DNA from: Cenococcum geophilum 1.58
Lineage: Eukaryota > Ascomycota > Dothideomycetes > Gloniales > Gloniaceae
Direction: 5' to 3'
DNA length: 64,000 nucleotides
NCBI GenBank assembly: GCA_001692895.1
Contig: KV748220.1
Location: 1,240,358 to 1,304,357, forward strand
The notes below the pieces were generated by a model. The model was not told where the DNA came from. It saw only the letters and a list, made by a program, of their open reading frames with translations, and did not search any database. The first letter of the stretch is position 1. Each line of letters begins with the position of its first letter. Below are positions 13,123 through 25,699 of the stretch, piece by piece. The translations under genes and the position numbers were made by a program.

Positions 13123-14722
13123 GTACCTAGCGTAAAGAAGTAGATAATAACCGCAGGACTATTTAATAGTATATTCTAAGCTTTATAGATTTATGGTATA
13201 AATAGGCTAAAGTCCCTATTAACGAAGAAGTACTTACTAAGTAACATACGCGTACCTAATATGAGTTTATTAGAGGCGATAACGAACCTAATATAGTAAA
13301 GTTATAGGATTATGGCATCTTACGGGAGAATATAAGTAAGATACTTAAGCGTGGTTAAATGTAATAGTTATTAAGTAACTAAAGAAGTAGCATTAGCAGT
13401 ATTAACCTTAACGTTGCCGGCGATATTATTATCTATAAATTAGATAGACGCCATCTTATATAAATAATAAGTAGGCATTTTACCGGTCTTATAAGATACC
13501 TAAAACGTAATGCTATATACTATAATATACTCTTTAATAATTTACATAACAAACTAAACTATAAGGTAGTTATTATTTAGAAGCTAAAGTGTATTTAAAG
13601 GTTCGGCTATTATAGAATTACTATCCTCTATATAGGTATCTAAATTATCTATTAGGTTATTTGCTACTAGATAGAAGCCGGCTATATTAAAAGGTTTAAG
13701 CGATAGAGAGGTAGCAGTTATACTTAAAGCGGTAGTACCTAGTATATTTACCTTACCTAGAGCAGTTACGGCGTCTATTACCTAAATTAAAGTAGGTCTA
13801 CTTATACAATTATTAATATTATACCCTATAATTCTATAGTTCTTATATGCCTAACTATAAAAAACAGTTTAATGGTCTAGGGAGCTATAGTTTAGGTAAG
13901 TTTACTTCTTCTTACCTAATAGCTAGGGACAGTCTCGCTTTCTATGGCCTATAGTACTATATTAGTTATATATTACACTAAAATAGTTACTCTTAAGATA
14001 ACTAGCTTCCCTATAATTATTATATATAGGGTTAAGGTAGTTAGCTTTAAGATAACTGGCCTTACTATAGCCGTAATAAAGTTAAGAGGCTTTCTTAAAA
14101 GGATAATCGGCGTGTATATAGCCGGTAGATAGATAGAGATAGCATTTTAGAGTATTATTAGCTAAGAGATATAGACTGCTAAGCTCTAAAAGAAAAGGCT
14201 TATTAAGCGTAAGGCCCTTACTATTACCTTATAAGACACTGGAGCCTATAGTTGCTATAGTTAAGGCAATTTTAAAAACTATAACGCCCTTAGCGAACTT
14301 TTTATAGTTATAAACATAGTTAACGTCGTAAGTTATAAAATAATTAGTGGGTAGGTCTATTTTAGTAGTAGGCTATATTAAGCGGTAGTTTATATAAACG
14401 TATTAGTAAATATAGACCCTCTATTATATAGTTAAGGCCGAAGATAAGGTAGCTAACTTACTATATTATAAGGCTCTATAGCTTAGATAAATCTATAAAG
14501 GCACCGGTTATAAAGGTAGATACTAGTAGGGTAAGAGTAAGGGTGGGTAGTTAATAGAGTTAGGTTAACTAGTAAAGGTAAGGAAATAAGGTACGCCCTA
14601 ATAAAATTATATAAGTAAGGCCTTGGTGGTAAAGTATATAGTTATATACTTTATAGGTTAAACGCGTATAAGGGTAAATCTATAGTAATAAGACTAACCT
14701 ATAGAGGAAGATGTGGTATAGT

Positions 14723-15955
14723 ATAAGTTACGGGGACTACCCTACCTAGCCTATCTCTTAATATAGGCTAGGCGATAGTCTAGTACTATTAAGCTTTTAT
14801 AGTTTATAATACGAGTATATAAATATATAGAAGGGTAAAGGAAAAGAGAAGTAAGTAGTAAAGTAAAAGTACTTTACTATAGGTAGGCTAATTACGTTAT
14901 AGGTAAATAGAAACTTAAACACTATAATCCGTTAAAAATATTACTAATAAGTATAGCCTATTACTGCTAGAAAGTATAAGTCTTTTCCTCCCTTAATTGG
15001 TAAGAGAAAAGGTATTATTAATTAAATAATCTCTTACTAGAGTACTGGGTGGGGAGCGGGATATTATAAAACTATATATAGTTCTAAATAGATCTAAAAT
15101 AAAGATATTAAATTTAAGAGACTTTAATATAATAAATACTATAGTAGAATACTAACCTCTTATATAATACTAAATAGATAAATAGTGAGATAAGTTAATA
15201 TTGCTAAGCGGCTAGATGCTAGTATATATAATATATCTACTGTCCTAAAATACCCTAAAATGCCGCAAAATACTGTAAAATACTATTAATTATATAAACT
15301 TATAATAAAAGATATAAAACCTCCTACTACCTGTTATAGTAGATATGCGTTTAAATAAGCACTAGATATTTATATATAAATATAAATCCTATATACTAGA
15401 TAATTATTATTCCAAATAAACTTATCTAGTAGGCCCTTAAGTGCTATATAATATAATAATAACACTAGCGATTATAAAGTAAGTATAATATATTACCGTC
15501 TACTAAAAGTACTACCTATTATATACTAAGCACTTTATAGTAATAGAGTCTATATATATAGACGCAGGCTAGCCCTCTAACTTTAGTGGCGTGTATATCT
15601 ACCGACTTTATATAATAATAAGAAATATAGTGACGCCTATAATAAGTGCAATATATTACTATCTACCAGAAATACTACCTATTATATAGTAAATACTTTG
15701 CAGCGATAGAGCCCGCATATATAGATATAGGCTAGCCCTTTAACTTTAGCGGCGCGTATATATACTAACTCTATATAATAATAAGAAATATAGTAACGCC
15801 TATAACCTCCTATAGTCTACTATACCGTAATAACTAGTTACCCCTTTATAGGCACTTAATAAATCGCTTATATTAAAAACTATAAGAGTTTAGTGGTATT
15901 AGACTACTACCTAGCCCTAAATAGGCTAGGTAGGGTAGTCCCTATAAGTTATATA
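14723..15955. promoter_or_regulatory. Divergent intergenic region with inverted hairpin modules
   Basis: Separates the minus-strand superfamily 1 helicase from the plus-strand SNF2-type gene. Its two edges carry the same ~80-bp module in inverted orientation: 14723-14808 and 15876-15951. Each contains GGACTACCCTACCTAGCC or its complement plus an internal hairpin (CTACCTAGCC ... GGCTAGGTAG). Placement at both gene starts suggests matched promoters or 5' leaders; that function is inferred. The same arrangement occurs in the right copy (about 23425-23505 and 25595-25685). Confidence 0.5.
15481..15806. repeat. Tandem duplication, period ~163 bp
   Basis: Two head-to-tail copies (15481-15643 and 15644-15806) inside the divergent intergenic region. 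Both contain AATATATTAC, GGCTAGCCCT and ATAATAATAAGAAATATAG in the same order. In the right copy the equivalent pair is split by the LINE-like insertion at 23670-24675. Confidence 0.75.
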
Positions 15956-16249
15956 ATTGTGCCCTTATTTAACTATATAGTACTAAGTCTAGCCGCATTT
16001 ACCTTAACTAGTAGCAGCAAACTATAGCTAATTTCACCTCTATATGGGTATATATAAGCAATTATAAGATCTACCTCTTTACCTCTTTTTAATTAACTTT
16101 ACTTACCCTACCTTCTATTTCTTTTATAACTAACCTCTAACTATATCTAATACTAGAGTTATGCTAGTATAGCGCTAGCTAGCTACTATATAAAGCCCTC
16201 CTACTTTAATAGTTACCTTCTACTTAATATATACCGCAATATTATATAT

Positions 16250-19200
16250 ACCTAACTAAATAAGCGACTTAATAATGATGTAACTATAGGTAAAGCTAGA
16301 CGCGTAGTATAAGGCAAACCTAAAGCTAACTAAAGATATAGATATTGCCTAAGGCTTTAGAATAAGCATTAAAAACTATAATAGACTAAAAAAGAAGGTT
16401 AAAGAAGTTATAATTAAAGTTAAGCCTAAGTACGTAATATATTATAGCAACTCTATAATAATAAAAGAAGGGTATATTAAGGAATTTTATAAGTAACTTT
16501 TATAATTTACTAATACTCTACTAGATTAGAAACTGTAAGTAATCCTAAAAATCATAGGAAGTACTTATTTTAATTATATAAGAAAGGTACTAAGTACCTC
16601 TAAAAGTAGGTATACTTTATATAAATATATATTACCCCTAAAGACCAAAGTATAAGACGAGATAACGCCACCTTAGCTACTGTATATAATATAGCCTATA
16701 GACATTACTATAACCCCACTATATAGTATCCCTTCGCCTTAGCTAGTAACCCTAGTGGCGAGCAACGTAATTAATATAGGAGATATTAAGATTAAAATCT
16801 AATCTATAGGCTTAACGGGTAGGTTAATAGTTAGGGTAGTTTAAGTCTTATATCTAATAAGCGGAAACCTATATATAGCTCTAGGCAAGCTATAAAAGGA
16901 ACTATAAGCCTATATAGAGCTTAACATTAACAGTCCGCCCAAAAAAAATATCTATATATCGCCGTAGAGATATAAAAACCTTGTAATACGGTTAAAGGGT
17001 ATACTTATTATAGCTCTTAGCAAAATAGCGCGAAATAGTATAAAGGAGGCCGTGCTTATAGTATTACTCTCGCCTCCTAGCTTAAACTCCTAAGTCGCTA
17101 CTACTAATAATATACTACTAGCTATTAAATCTAAGGCGCCTAAATATAATAAACGCAGCGTAAAAGATAGCTAGTAAGTCCTAACGCCGCGTAAGGCTAG
17201 CGGCAAGAGTAAACTAGGAGAAGGTAAGAAGCGGAGTCGTTTAAAATTAGCAGCATATAGCTCTAATAAAGATAGTAAGGGCGAGCCTATTAGATATAAG
17301 AAATCAAATAATAGTAAGACTAAATCGGGTAGATATAATAAGTAGCCTTAACTAAGATTAGTAATAAGTGCCCTAGTAAAGAATAATAAAAGCAAGCTAG
17401 CCGCGCCTAGGAAGTTAAATAGTCGTAAAGCCAACCTAAATAAAAGTAGGAAACGCCCTTAAGTAGAATTAACGGCAGGCACCCTTATAGAAAATAGTAA
17501 TAATAAGCCGGTTATATGCAGAAGGTAATTAGTAAAGGAAAGATATAACCTATCTACCTATAAGCCTATATTAGTAAGTAACAGCGGTACTAAAGAAATT
17601 ACCGCAGATAACGGCAAATTGCTATAATTTATTACCGAACCTAAAGGTATATACTAGCCTAATAATATAATAGACGACCCTACTACTATATTACCAACTG
17701 TTAATATCCCTTAAGGTATTACCGTAGAGGACAGCAAATTACCGTAATATACTAGTAGATATAATAATTAGTTCCTATATTACACTAACTCTAAGGATAT
17801 AAAAAGTAGAGATAAAGATAAGGATTTAGTTAATAATAGCGACTAAGATAAGGATTTAGTTAATAATAACAACTAAGATATAAACGTAGAGGAAGAACTT
17901 AACTAGTAAACTTTCTTAGCCTAGCTCTATAAGGCCGGGAAGGATAACCTAAATAGCGTACTAGCGTATATAATAGAGGCGGATCTTCTACTTACTTTAG
18001 AGTATTTCCCACTTATTTTATTAAAAGCACTCTCTAAGACCGCCCTAATTAAACTCCCTAATTAGGGCCTTGTATTAGGCTTTAAATTTAGCCTATACTA
18101 AGTAGTATATATAGCTTAGGTATTTAAGCAAGAGAGGATAATTAAAGGAGGCGGCATTTATATAGATAAACCTAGCGCGGGTAAGACTATATAAATAATC
18201 ACTCAATGGCTAATAAACTACTTTTATTATTAGAATGTAATAGATATTTAAAAGGCCTAAGCTACTGGGGATATAACCTACCACCTACCTAAAATATATC
18301 CGCCGGATTTAAAATGCCTATAGGTAGCAAAGCAGCTAATTATATACTACTGTAAAGATAACCCTAAGAAGCTATACCCTATAGACCTATAGTGAGGCTG
18401 CTTAGTTGTCCTTACGCTGACCTTAGGCCTGCTAGGATTCCTAAAGGACGCGAGTATAATATTATAAGATAGCGCGATTATAAAGCGCCCTAACCTACCC
18501 TAGATTACAATTCTCGCCCCTAGCTATAATAAAGTTGAGATATTTAGTAAACTAAAAAAGGACAAATAGCCGCAAATCTGTAAGGCTCTTAAGTAGACTA
18601 ATAAGGAATAATAGAAGAACAATAATAATATATATCTGGTTAGTAAGGCTCTCCTATTATACCTATAGGGTAAAGCTAGGTTTAAGAACAATTATAGCCC
18701 TACCCCTAATATAATGAAACTATTAGCGCTAAAACACTTAACCCGATTCCTTCTAATTATTATATAAAATTATATTACCACACGACTAATACGTGGGTTT
18801 ATTACTATATAAACTAATATATAGAAATACCTAAATGGCTAATCCCCTAAAACGTATTAGAAATCGAAGAGTGTAATATAAGTTAGGTGTATTCTCTAGG
18901 ATAAATACTACCTAAACGTAACCGGTAGAGTCTTAATATTGTTTATTAAGGATATAGTTAAGGAGTACTATATTACGTATAATTATAGCCCTACTATATA
19001 GGGTGTGTTTGGTACGCCTAATAACGGAAACTTAATGTAACTAATACGGTTTATTATAGCAGGATTAAAGAGGCTAAAGTAGGAAAAAGCTAATAAGCTA
19101 AAGGGAATGGAGTTTAAAGTACTACTTAAGCTTAAAGAAGAAAACATCTAGCTAAAGAAGAAGGAATTTAACTATCTTTATAAGGATGCGAAGACTAACC

Positions 19201-20420
19201 CAGCCAGAGTAATAGTAGATAGGAAATTCGGCAAACTAGCTATATTTTTCCGTATAGTTATTCCAACGTTTTAGATACGTAGAGGGAAGTTAATACTCTA
19301 GTTTAACTAGCAAAAGCTTATCCCAAAGAACAGCTATCTTAAATTAGTTATATTATAGGCCAACCCTAATAACACTAAGGTGGCTATAATTATAGCTATA
19401 GAGGACCGAGTGAGGATAAAGTAAAGGCGCTAATATAAGGAACTTCTGGCTATATAGGAGGAAGATAGCAGCGATTTAAATACTAAACTTAAGATACCGA
19501 AACTTACCTAAGCTAAGTTATATACTAACGCGAAAATAGTAGTAAGTGTAGCCTAGGTTGTCTAATACTAGGACTAGTATGCCCCTATTATAATTAAGTT
19601 TAATAAGTCTAATAAGTCTAATAATAAACGCCTAAAAACTTAGAGTTGTACACTTAAGGACCTAATTATTGCTAAGTAGACTACTAACCCGCTTAATAAG
19701 GAGTTTACTAATATACTTAACCGCTATTTTTAATAGAATATAAAGTTCTTTTAAGCTAAAAAAAATCTGTAATTATATTTATATTAAAAAACGAACAGAT
19801 GGTTTAGCGTGTAAGATTATTATTACTACTTACTTACCTCTTATACTAGCTTATTAGTTTAATAGGCTATATAAAGAATATAGTAAAGATAAGGTGCTTT
19901 GCTATATAGCCGGTATATCTAATATTAAGAAGGCTGAGGCTAGGTAAACCTTTAATACTAATAACTCTAAGTGGATCCTACTTTGCACCTTTATATTAAT
20001 TAGGCTGTCTATTAACCTATAACGCGCAAATTATATTATTATAGTTAAGCTAAGCCACAAGCTCTTAGAGGTAAAGTAACTATTCGCTTAGATAGATTAA
20101 TAAGAATAAACTAAGCCTGTCTACTATAGTACTATTATAGCCAATTAGAAGTTAAGTATTAAGTAAAGAATATTAAAGTTAACTAAATTTACGTCGTTAC
20201 TACACAAGTTAGTATATAAGGAGAAGGCCAATTTAAGCTTAAAAGCAGGCTAAGGTAAGAAGGAAGACATTAAGACTATCTAATGCTAGTAATAATTATA
20301 AGAGTATAATATAACTATAGATAGTTCTAAATACTATATATAGCCGCTATATAGCGAAACCTATTATAATTATATAGTGGCATATATATGGGCTAAGGGA
20401 CGTGTTTTTTAGTAACTTAT
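16250..20420 (+). pseudogene. SNF2-type helicase-like gene, left copy
   Basis: Plus-strand remnant of a Swi2/Snf2-family ATPase. Motif I region at about 18075-18195 reads SLYQVVYIAQVFKQER, then GGGIYIDKPSAGKT; the normal form is a DExGxGKT box, and the changes seen (E to K, G to S) are RIP-type. Helicase C-terminal motifs at about 20005-20140 read INLQRANYIIIVK, then a VKQLFAQID block with a QTKPVYYSTIIAN tail, matching the family order 'GLNL..AN.VI....N....QA..RI.R.GQ...V'. The N-terminal ~600 residues are lysine- and serine-rich with no fold I recognise. Stops are frequent. It is the only copy with both ATPase halves; the right copy stops just before motif I. Confidence 0.68.
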
Positions 20421-20459
20421 AGGAAGTAGCGTAGCGTATATAGTAAACTTAGTTAACTA

Positions 20460-20995
20460 AAATGTTTCTAGTATTATTATTTCTAAGAGAGCATTAAGCT
20501 GTAGCTTACAGCACTTTTATTATTAAGGCGGCGTTTAGCCGTAAATTGCAGCATTATTATTAGCAGTGTAGTATATAGCCGCAAAATGCAACTAAATGCG
20601 GCTAAATGCCGAAATTGCTTAATTAGCATAAACCTAATTTAAGATACTAGTAAATTTTTTTATAATGCCGCCCCACCCCCTATGCTTACTAATATTAATA
20701 AAATATATATAAAATATAAAATATATTATTTTTATTAATAATATTAAATTTATAAAAATTATACTTTTTTATATGCTTAGTAATATTAATAAAGTGTATA
20801 TAAAATATAAAAATTATAAAAATTATACTTTTATATATGCTTAGTAATCTTATAGTTAGCACTTAGTAGCTAAATACTAACACTTAATTATAAATGCGGC
20901 ATTTAGTAGCTAAATGCTAGGAAATACTAGAAATGCTAGAAAATGCTAAAATGACAGAAAAGTAAAATTAAATGCTGGTAAATTTTTTCCTAACG
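20460..20995. repeat. Short interspersed repeats and possible transposon terminus
   Basis: Non-coding stretch after the SNF2-type gene. It contains repeated words such as AAATGCGGC, CTAAATGC and AAATGCT, a (TATAAAATA)-rich stretch near 20700-20830, and ends with AAATGCTGGTAAATTTTT continuing to TCCTAACG at 20970-20995. The same ~26-bp motif is at 52034-52059, the far end of the right copy, and a weaker version is at 20645. CACTA-type elements usually have subterminal repeats and inverted termini, so this may be the SNF2-side end of the element. Inference only. Confidence 0.45.
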
Positions 20996-21192
20996 GTTGT
21001 ATATTTAAGGACCCTTAATCCCTACCTAAATAGTTCCTTTCTTATAGTAATTCTTAGAATATAATTAAAGTTAATCTATTAGGCAACTACTTTACTAGTT
21101 ATTATTACGTTATTAACTTTAATTTATATTACCTATATACCTAGCCTAATAACAAGCCTACTATAGTTCTTGCTATAAGGTTCCGTTATATA
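20993..21192 (+). mobile_element. Truncated gypsy LTR fragment
   Basis: About 200 bp matching the 3' half of the 420-bp LTRs at 53163 and 60560, including TTAGAATATAATTA(A/G)AGTTAATCTATTAGG and the end CCGTTATATA. The 5' half of the LTR is missing. It sits exactly at the junction between the left copy's possible end and the truncated right-copy SNF2-type gene. Confidence 0.8.
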
Positions 21193-21195
21193 CAT

Positions 21196-23140
21196 AAATA
21201 CCACCTTTTTTAATTATCCTCTCTTACTTAAATGCCTAAGCTATATATACTACTTAGTATAGGCTAAATTTAAAGCCTAATGCGAGGCCCTAATTAGGGA
21301 GTTTAATTAGGGTAGTCTTAGAGAGTGCTTTTAATAAAATAAGTAGGAAATACTTTAGAGTAAGTAGAAGATCCGCCTCTGTTATATACGCTAGTACGCT
21401 ATTTAGGTTATCCTTTCTAGCCTTATAAAGCTAGGCTAAAAAAGATTACTAGTTAAGCTCTTCCTCTATATCTATATCTTAGTCGTTATTATTAACTAAA
21501 TCCTTATCTTAGTCATTATTATTAATTAAATCTTTATTTTAGTCGTTATTATTAACTAAATCCTTATCTTTATCTCTACTCTCCGCGTCTTTAGAGTTAA
21601 TATAATATAAGAACTAATTATTATGTCCACTAGCATATTATAGCAATTTACTATCCTCTACGGTAATATCTTAAGGGGTATTAATAGTTAGTAATGCAGT
21701 AGTAGGGTCGTTTATTATATTATTAGGCTAGTATATACCTTTAGGTTCGGTAATAGGTTACAGCGATTTACTATTATCTATAGCAATTTCTTTAGTATTA
21801 CTGTTACTTACTAATATAGGCTTATAGGTAGATAGGTTATATCTTCCCTTTACTAATTACCTTCTACGTATAACCGGCTCGTTATTACTATTTTCCGTAA
21901 AGGTGTCTACTGCTAATTCTGCTTAAGGGCGTTTTCTACTTCTATTTAGGTTGGCCTTATAACTATTTAACTTCCTAGGCGTAGCCGGCTTATTTTTATT
22001 ATCCTTTGCTAGAGTATTTATTACTAATCTTAGTTAAGGCCACTTATTATATCTACTTAATTTAGTTTTATTATTATCTAATTTCTTATATCTAATAGGC
22101 TCGCCCTTACTATCTTCCCTAAAGCTATATACTGCTAATCCTAATTAACTCCGCTTCTTACCTTTTCCTAATTTACTCTTACCGCTAGCCTTATACAGCG
22201 TTAAGACTTACTAGCTATCTTTTACGCTATATTTATCGCGTTTAGGCGCCTTAGATTTAATAGCTAGCGGTATATTATTAGTAGTAGTAACTTAGGAGTT
22301 TAAGCTAGGAGGTAAGAGTAATACTATAAGCACGGCCTCCTTTATACTATTTCTTACTATTTTGCTAAGAGCTGTAATAAGTATGCCCTCTAACTATATT
22401 GCGAGGTTTTTATATCTCTACGGCGATATATAGATATTCTTTTTAGGCGGACTATTAATGTTAAGCTCTATATAGGCTTATAGTTCCTCTTATAGCTTAC
22501 CTAAAGCTATATATAGGTTTCCGCTTATTAGATATAAGACTTAAACTACCCTAACTATTAACTTACCCGTTAAGCCTATAGATTAGATTTTAATCTTAAT
22601 ATCTCCTATATTAATTGCGTTGCTTACTACTAGGGTTACTAGCTAAAGTAAAGGGATACCGTGTAGTGGGGTTATAGTAATGTTTATAGGCTATATTATA
22701 TATAGTAGCTAAAATAGCGTTATTTTATCTTATACTTTAGTTTTTAGGGGTAATATATATTTATATAGAGCGTGCCTACTTTTAGAGGTACTTAGTACCC
22801 TCCTTACATAATTAAAATAAGCACTTTCTATAATTTTTAGGATTACCTATAGTTTCTAATCCGGCAAAGCATTGGTAAATTATAGGAGTTACTTATAAAA
22901 CTCCTTAACGTGCCCTTCTTTTATTATTATAGAGTTACTATAATATATTATATGCTTAGGCTTAACTTTAATTACAATATCTTTAACTGTCTCTTTTAGT
23001 CTATTATAGTTTTCGATACTTATTTTAAAGCCTTAAATAATATCCGTATCTTTAGTTAGCTTTAGGTTTACCTTATACTACGCGTTTAGCTTTACCCATA
23101 TTTACGTCATTATTAAGTCGCTTATTTAGTTAGGTATATA
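21196..23140 (-). pseudogene. SNF2-type gene, right copy, truncated before ATPase motif I
   Basis: Reverse complement of 16250-18160 with the same lysine/serine-rich N-terminal region. The homology ends at 21196, which matches left-copy position 18160, within the GGGI strand just ahead of the DExGAGKT box, where the LTR fragment begins. Everything from motif I on is missing. Acidic and asparagine-rich repeats encoded around 21480-21560 (tandem TTATTATTAACTAAATCCTTATC-like units, period ~36 bp) match those at 17805-17880 in the left copy. Confidence 0.65.
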
Positions 23141-23655
23141 TAATATTATAGTATATATTAAGTAGAAGGTAACTATTAAAGTAAAAGGGCTTTATATGGT
23201 AGCTAGCTGACGCTATACTAGTATAACTCTAGTATTAGATATAGTTAGAGGTTAGTTATAGGAGAGATAGAAGGTAGGGTAAGTAAAGTTAATTAAGAAG
23301 AGGTAAAGAGGTAAATCTTATAATTGCCTATATATGCCTATATAGAGGTAAAATTGGCTATAGTTTGCTACTACTAGTTAGCGTAAATGCGGCTAAACTT
23401 AGTACTGTATAGTTAAATAAGGGCATAATTATATAACTTATAGGGACTACCCTACCTAGCCTATTTAGGGCTAGGTAGTGGTTTAGTACTACTAAACTCT
23501 TACAGTTTTTAATATAAGTGATTTATTAAGTGCCTATAAAGGGGTAACTAGTTATTATAGTATAGTAGAATATAGGAGGTTATAGGCGTTACTATATTTC
23601 TTATTATTATATAGAGTTAGTATATATACGCGCCGCTAGAGTTAAAGGGCTAGCC

Positions 23656-23669
23656 TATATCTATACGTA
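23656..23669. repeat. 14-bp target-site duplication (left side)
   Basis: TATATCTATACGTA here and at 24676-24689 flanks the 1006-bp LINE-like element. Confidence 0.9.
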
Positions 23670-24675
23670 GGCCATCGAAAACGGACTCTGCACCTATACG
23701 TAGTAACGGCTACGAACCTAGGTCTTTAAAGTTCAGACTTAGAGCTAACGCAGAGATGTTATATAGCGTGCGATAGGACCTAGTGGTCGTGGTTATAAGC
23801 GTTATAGGCAGTAGTGAAAAATTTTTAGATGGTAAGATCTCGAAAACCACTACTGTGGCCCTCTATAATTTAGCTACGCTATTCTCCTATTAAGGCACCT
23901 ATATAATCCAACGTAGATAAATGGCATTTAATAGCATCCCCCGACCCCCAATAAAAAGCATTAACGACCTCTTATATTAACGAACGAGCAATCGCGAATA
24001 AATGAGTAATGAGTAAATATACGGCCCCTTCTAACCCCTAGGGCGATCGCCCGCGGAGCATGCGGTTACTCGCCGTTTTTTCTACTAAATATTACCTAGC
24101 AGCCTGGATTGCGACCCACGGTTTTCCCTGTCTTCTTTTAATGGAGTAGTAACCCTTAGAAAGGGCCTAGCTAGGGCCTAGGTATAAAAGATACCCAAAT
24201 ACATAATATCCCGCTCGCTTATTAGTATTACGGTAGTTAGAACGGATAAATCCCCCTTACGCCTTTAATAGGCCCTAGGGGGGGGAAGGCATGGCGTATA
24301 TAGTAATGGTTAAATAAGAGATAGTATATAGGGAATGGCTAAGATATAGGAGACAATAGCAAGATATAGCAATTAAGTGGTAAGGCCTAGCTGGGACGTA
24401 GTGAACCCTAGCTTAGATAAGCTAGAGAAGGAAGTAGTGGTTCCTAAGGAGTTTAAATATCTAAGGAGGATAGGACATAGCTATAGGCCCGTAGGGCCGC
24501 TACTATATGCGGACATGGCAAACGGGGTTTTTTATCCTACTAAGGTGGCTTATAGGGTTTTTCCTCCCCCCTAGCAGCAAGGGTTTTTTCCCGTTAATAT
24601 TACTTTTCCCTTATATACGGAGTAGTCTGTATAGGGCTAAATAGCATCCGTATTAGACGTTAATCAAAGAAGAAT
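23670..24675 (+). mobile_element. Non-autonomous LINE-like element, RIP-mutated copy
   Basis: Second copy of the element at 12094-13107, on the plus strand, starting GGCCATCGAAAACGG and ending AAAGAAGAAT. Compared with the nearly clean copy it shows mainly C-to-T and G-to-A changes (for example GGCCGTCG to GGCCATCG and GACGTTAATC conserved at the 3' end). It has its own 14-bp target duplication at a different site in the giant transposon, so the two insertions are independent. A 65-codon frame at 24377-24574 has no recognisable domain. Confidence 0.82.
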
Positions 24676-24689
24676 TATATCTATACGTA
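24676..24689. repeat. 14-bp target-site duplication (right side)
   Basis: Second copy of TATATCTATACGTA flanking 23670-24675. Confidence 0.9.
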
Positions 24690-25690
24690 TAGGCTCCATT
24701 ACTATAAAGTATTTGCTATATAATAGGTAGTATTTCTAGTAAACGGTAATATATTGCACTTATTATAGGCATTACTATATTTCTTATTATTGTATAAAGT
24801 TAGTGGATATACGTGCTACTAAAGTTAAAGGGCTAGCCTATATTTATATATACGGACTTTATTACTGTAAAGTGCTTAGTATATAATAAGTAGTACTTTT
24901 AGTAGACAGTAACGTATTATACTTACTTTATAATTACTAGTATTATTATTATACTATATAGCACTTAAGGGCCTACCAGATAAGTCTATTTAGAATAATA
25001 ATTATCTAGTATATAGGATTTACATCTGTATATAAATATTTAGTACTTATTTAAATATATATCTACTATAAAAGGTAATAGGAGGTTTTATATCTTATAT
25101 TATAAGTTTATATAATTAATAGCATTTTATAGCATTTTGCGGTATTTTAGGGTATTTTAAAATAGTAGATATATTGTATATATTAGCATCTAGCCGCTTA
25201 GTAATATTAACTTATCTTACTATTTATCTATTTAGTATTATATAAGAGGTTAGTATTCTACTATAGTATTTATTACATTAGAGTCTCTTAAATTTAATGT
25301 CTTTATTTTAGATCTATTTAGAACTATATATAGTTTTATAATATCCTACTCCCTACCTAGTACTCTAGTAAGAGATTATTTAGTTAATAATACCTTTTCT
25401 CTTACTAATTAAGGGAGGAAAAGATTTATACTTTCTAGCAGTAGTAGGCTGTGCTTATTAGTGATATTTTTAATAAATTATAGTATTTAAGTTTCTGTTT
25501 ACCTATAACGTAATTAGCCTACCTATAGTAAAGTACTTTTACTTTACTACTTACTTCTCTTTTTCCTTACCCTTCTATATATTTATATACTTATATTATA
25601 AACTATAAGAGCTTAATAGTACTGGACTATCACCTAGCCTATATTAAGAGATAGGCTAGGTAGGATAGTCCCTATAACTTATACTATACC
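24690..25690. promoter_or_regulatory. Divergent intergenic region, right copy
   Basis: Reverse complement of about 14730-15590. It carries the second ~163-bp unit and, at about 25595-25685, the hairpin-bearing module (CCTAGCC ... GGCTAGGTAGG) just upstream of the superfamily 1 helicase. No gene seen. Confidence 0.5.
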
Positions 25691-25699
25691 ACGTCTTCC

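Larger units (their letters stand above)
9230..14700 (-). pseudogene. Superfamily 1 (UPF1-like) helicase with zinc knuckles, left copy, interrupted
   Basis: Counterpart of the right-copy gene at about 25700-30170. On the minus strand the zinc-knuckle region lies near 13920-14110, the Walker A region near 11190-11225 (read GPSSIRKLT; GPSSTGKST if three transitions are reversed), and the helicase C-terminal motifs near 9690-9850. The gene is split by a ~1 kb LINE-like element at 12094-13107 with a 15-bp duplication. It carries many RIP-type stops. The right copy reads GPNNIRKLT at the same Walker A site, which shows independent G-to-A changes. Start and end are approximate; start is placed next to the hairpin region at 14723. 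Confidence 0.68.
3597..20995 (-). mobile_element. Giant Plavaka-like DNA transposon, left copy (outer end cut by LINE and window edge)
   Basis: Left member of two oppositely oriented copies. 3597-18160 is the reverse complement of 21196-35756, apart from independent ~1 kb insertions, a 40-bp indel in a MITE, and transition differences. Gene order from the outer (left) end is transposase (-), unassigned coding stretch (-), MITE, superfamily 1 helicase (-), divergent intergenic region, SNF2-type helicase (+), then short repeats and a possible terminal motif at 20970-20995. The outer end is missing because the LINE at 1-3592 sits in it. Strand is given for the transposase. That all genes belong to one element is inferred from both copies sharing the same block and order. 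Confidence 0.7.

Noticed and set aside
13944-14132. 62-codon frame, also seen at 26470-26273
   Set aside because: It lies on the strand opposite the zinc knuckles of the superfamily 1 helicase; the knuckle reading explains the conservation better.
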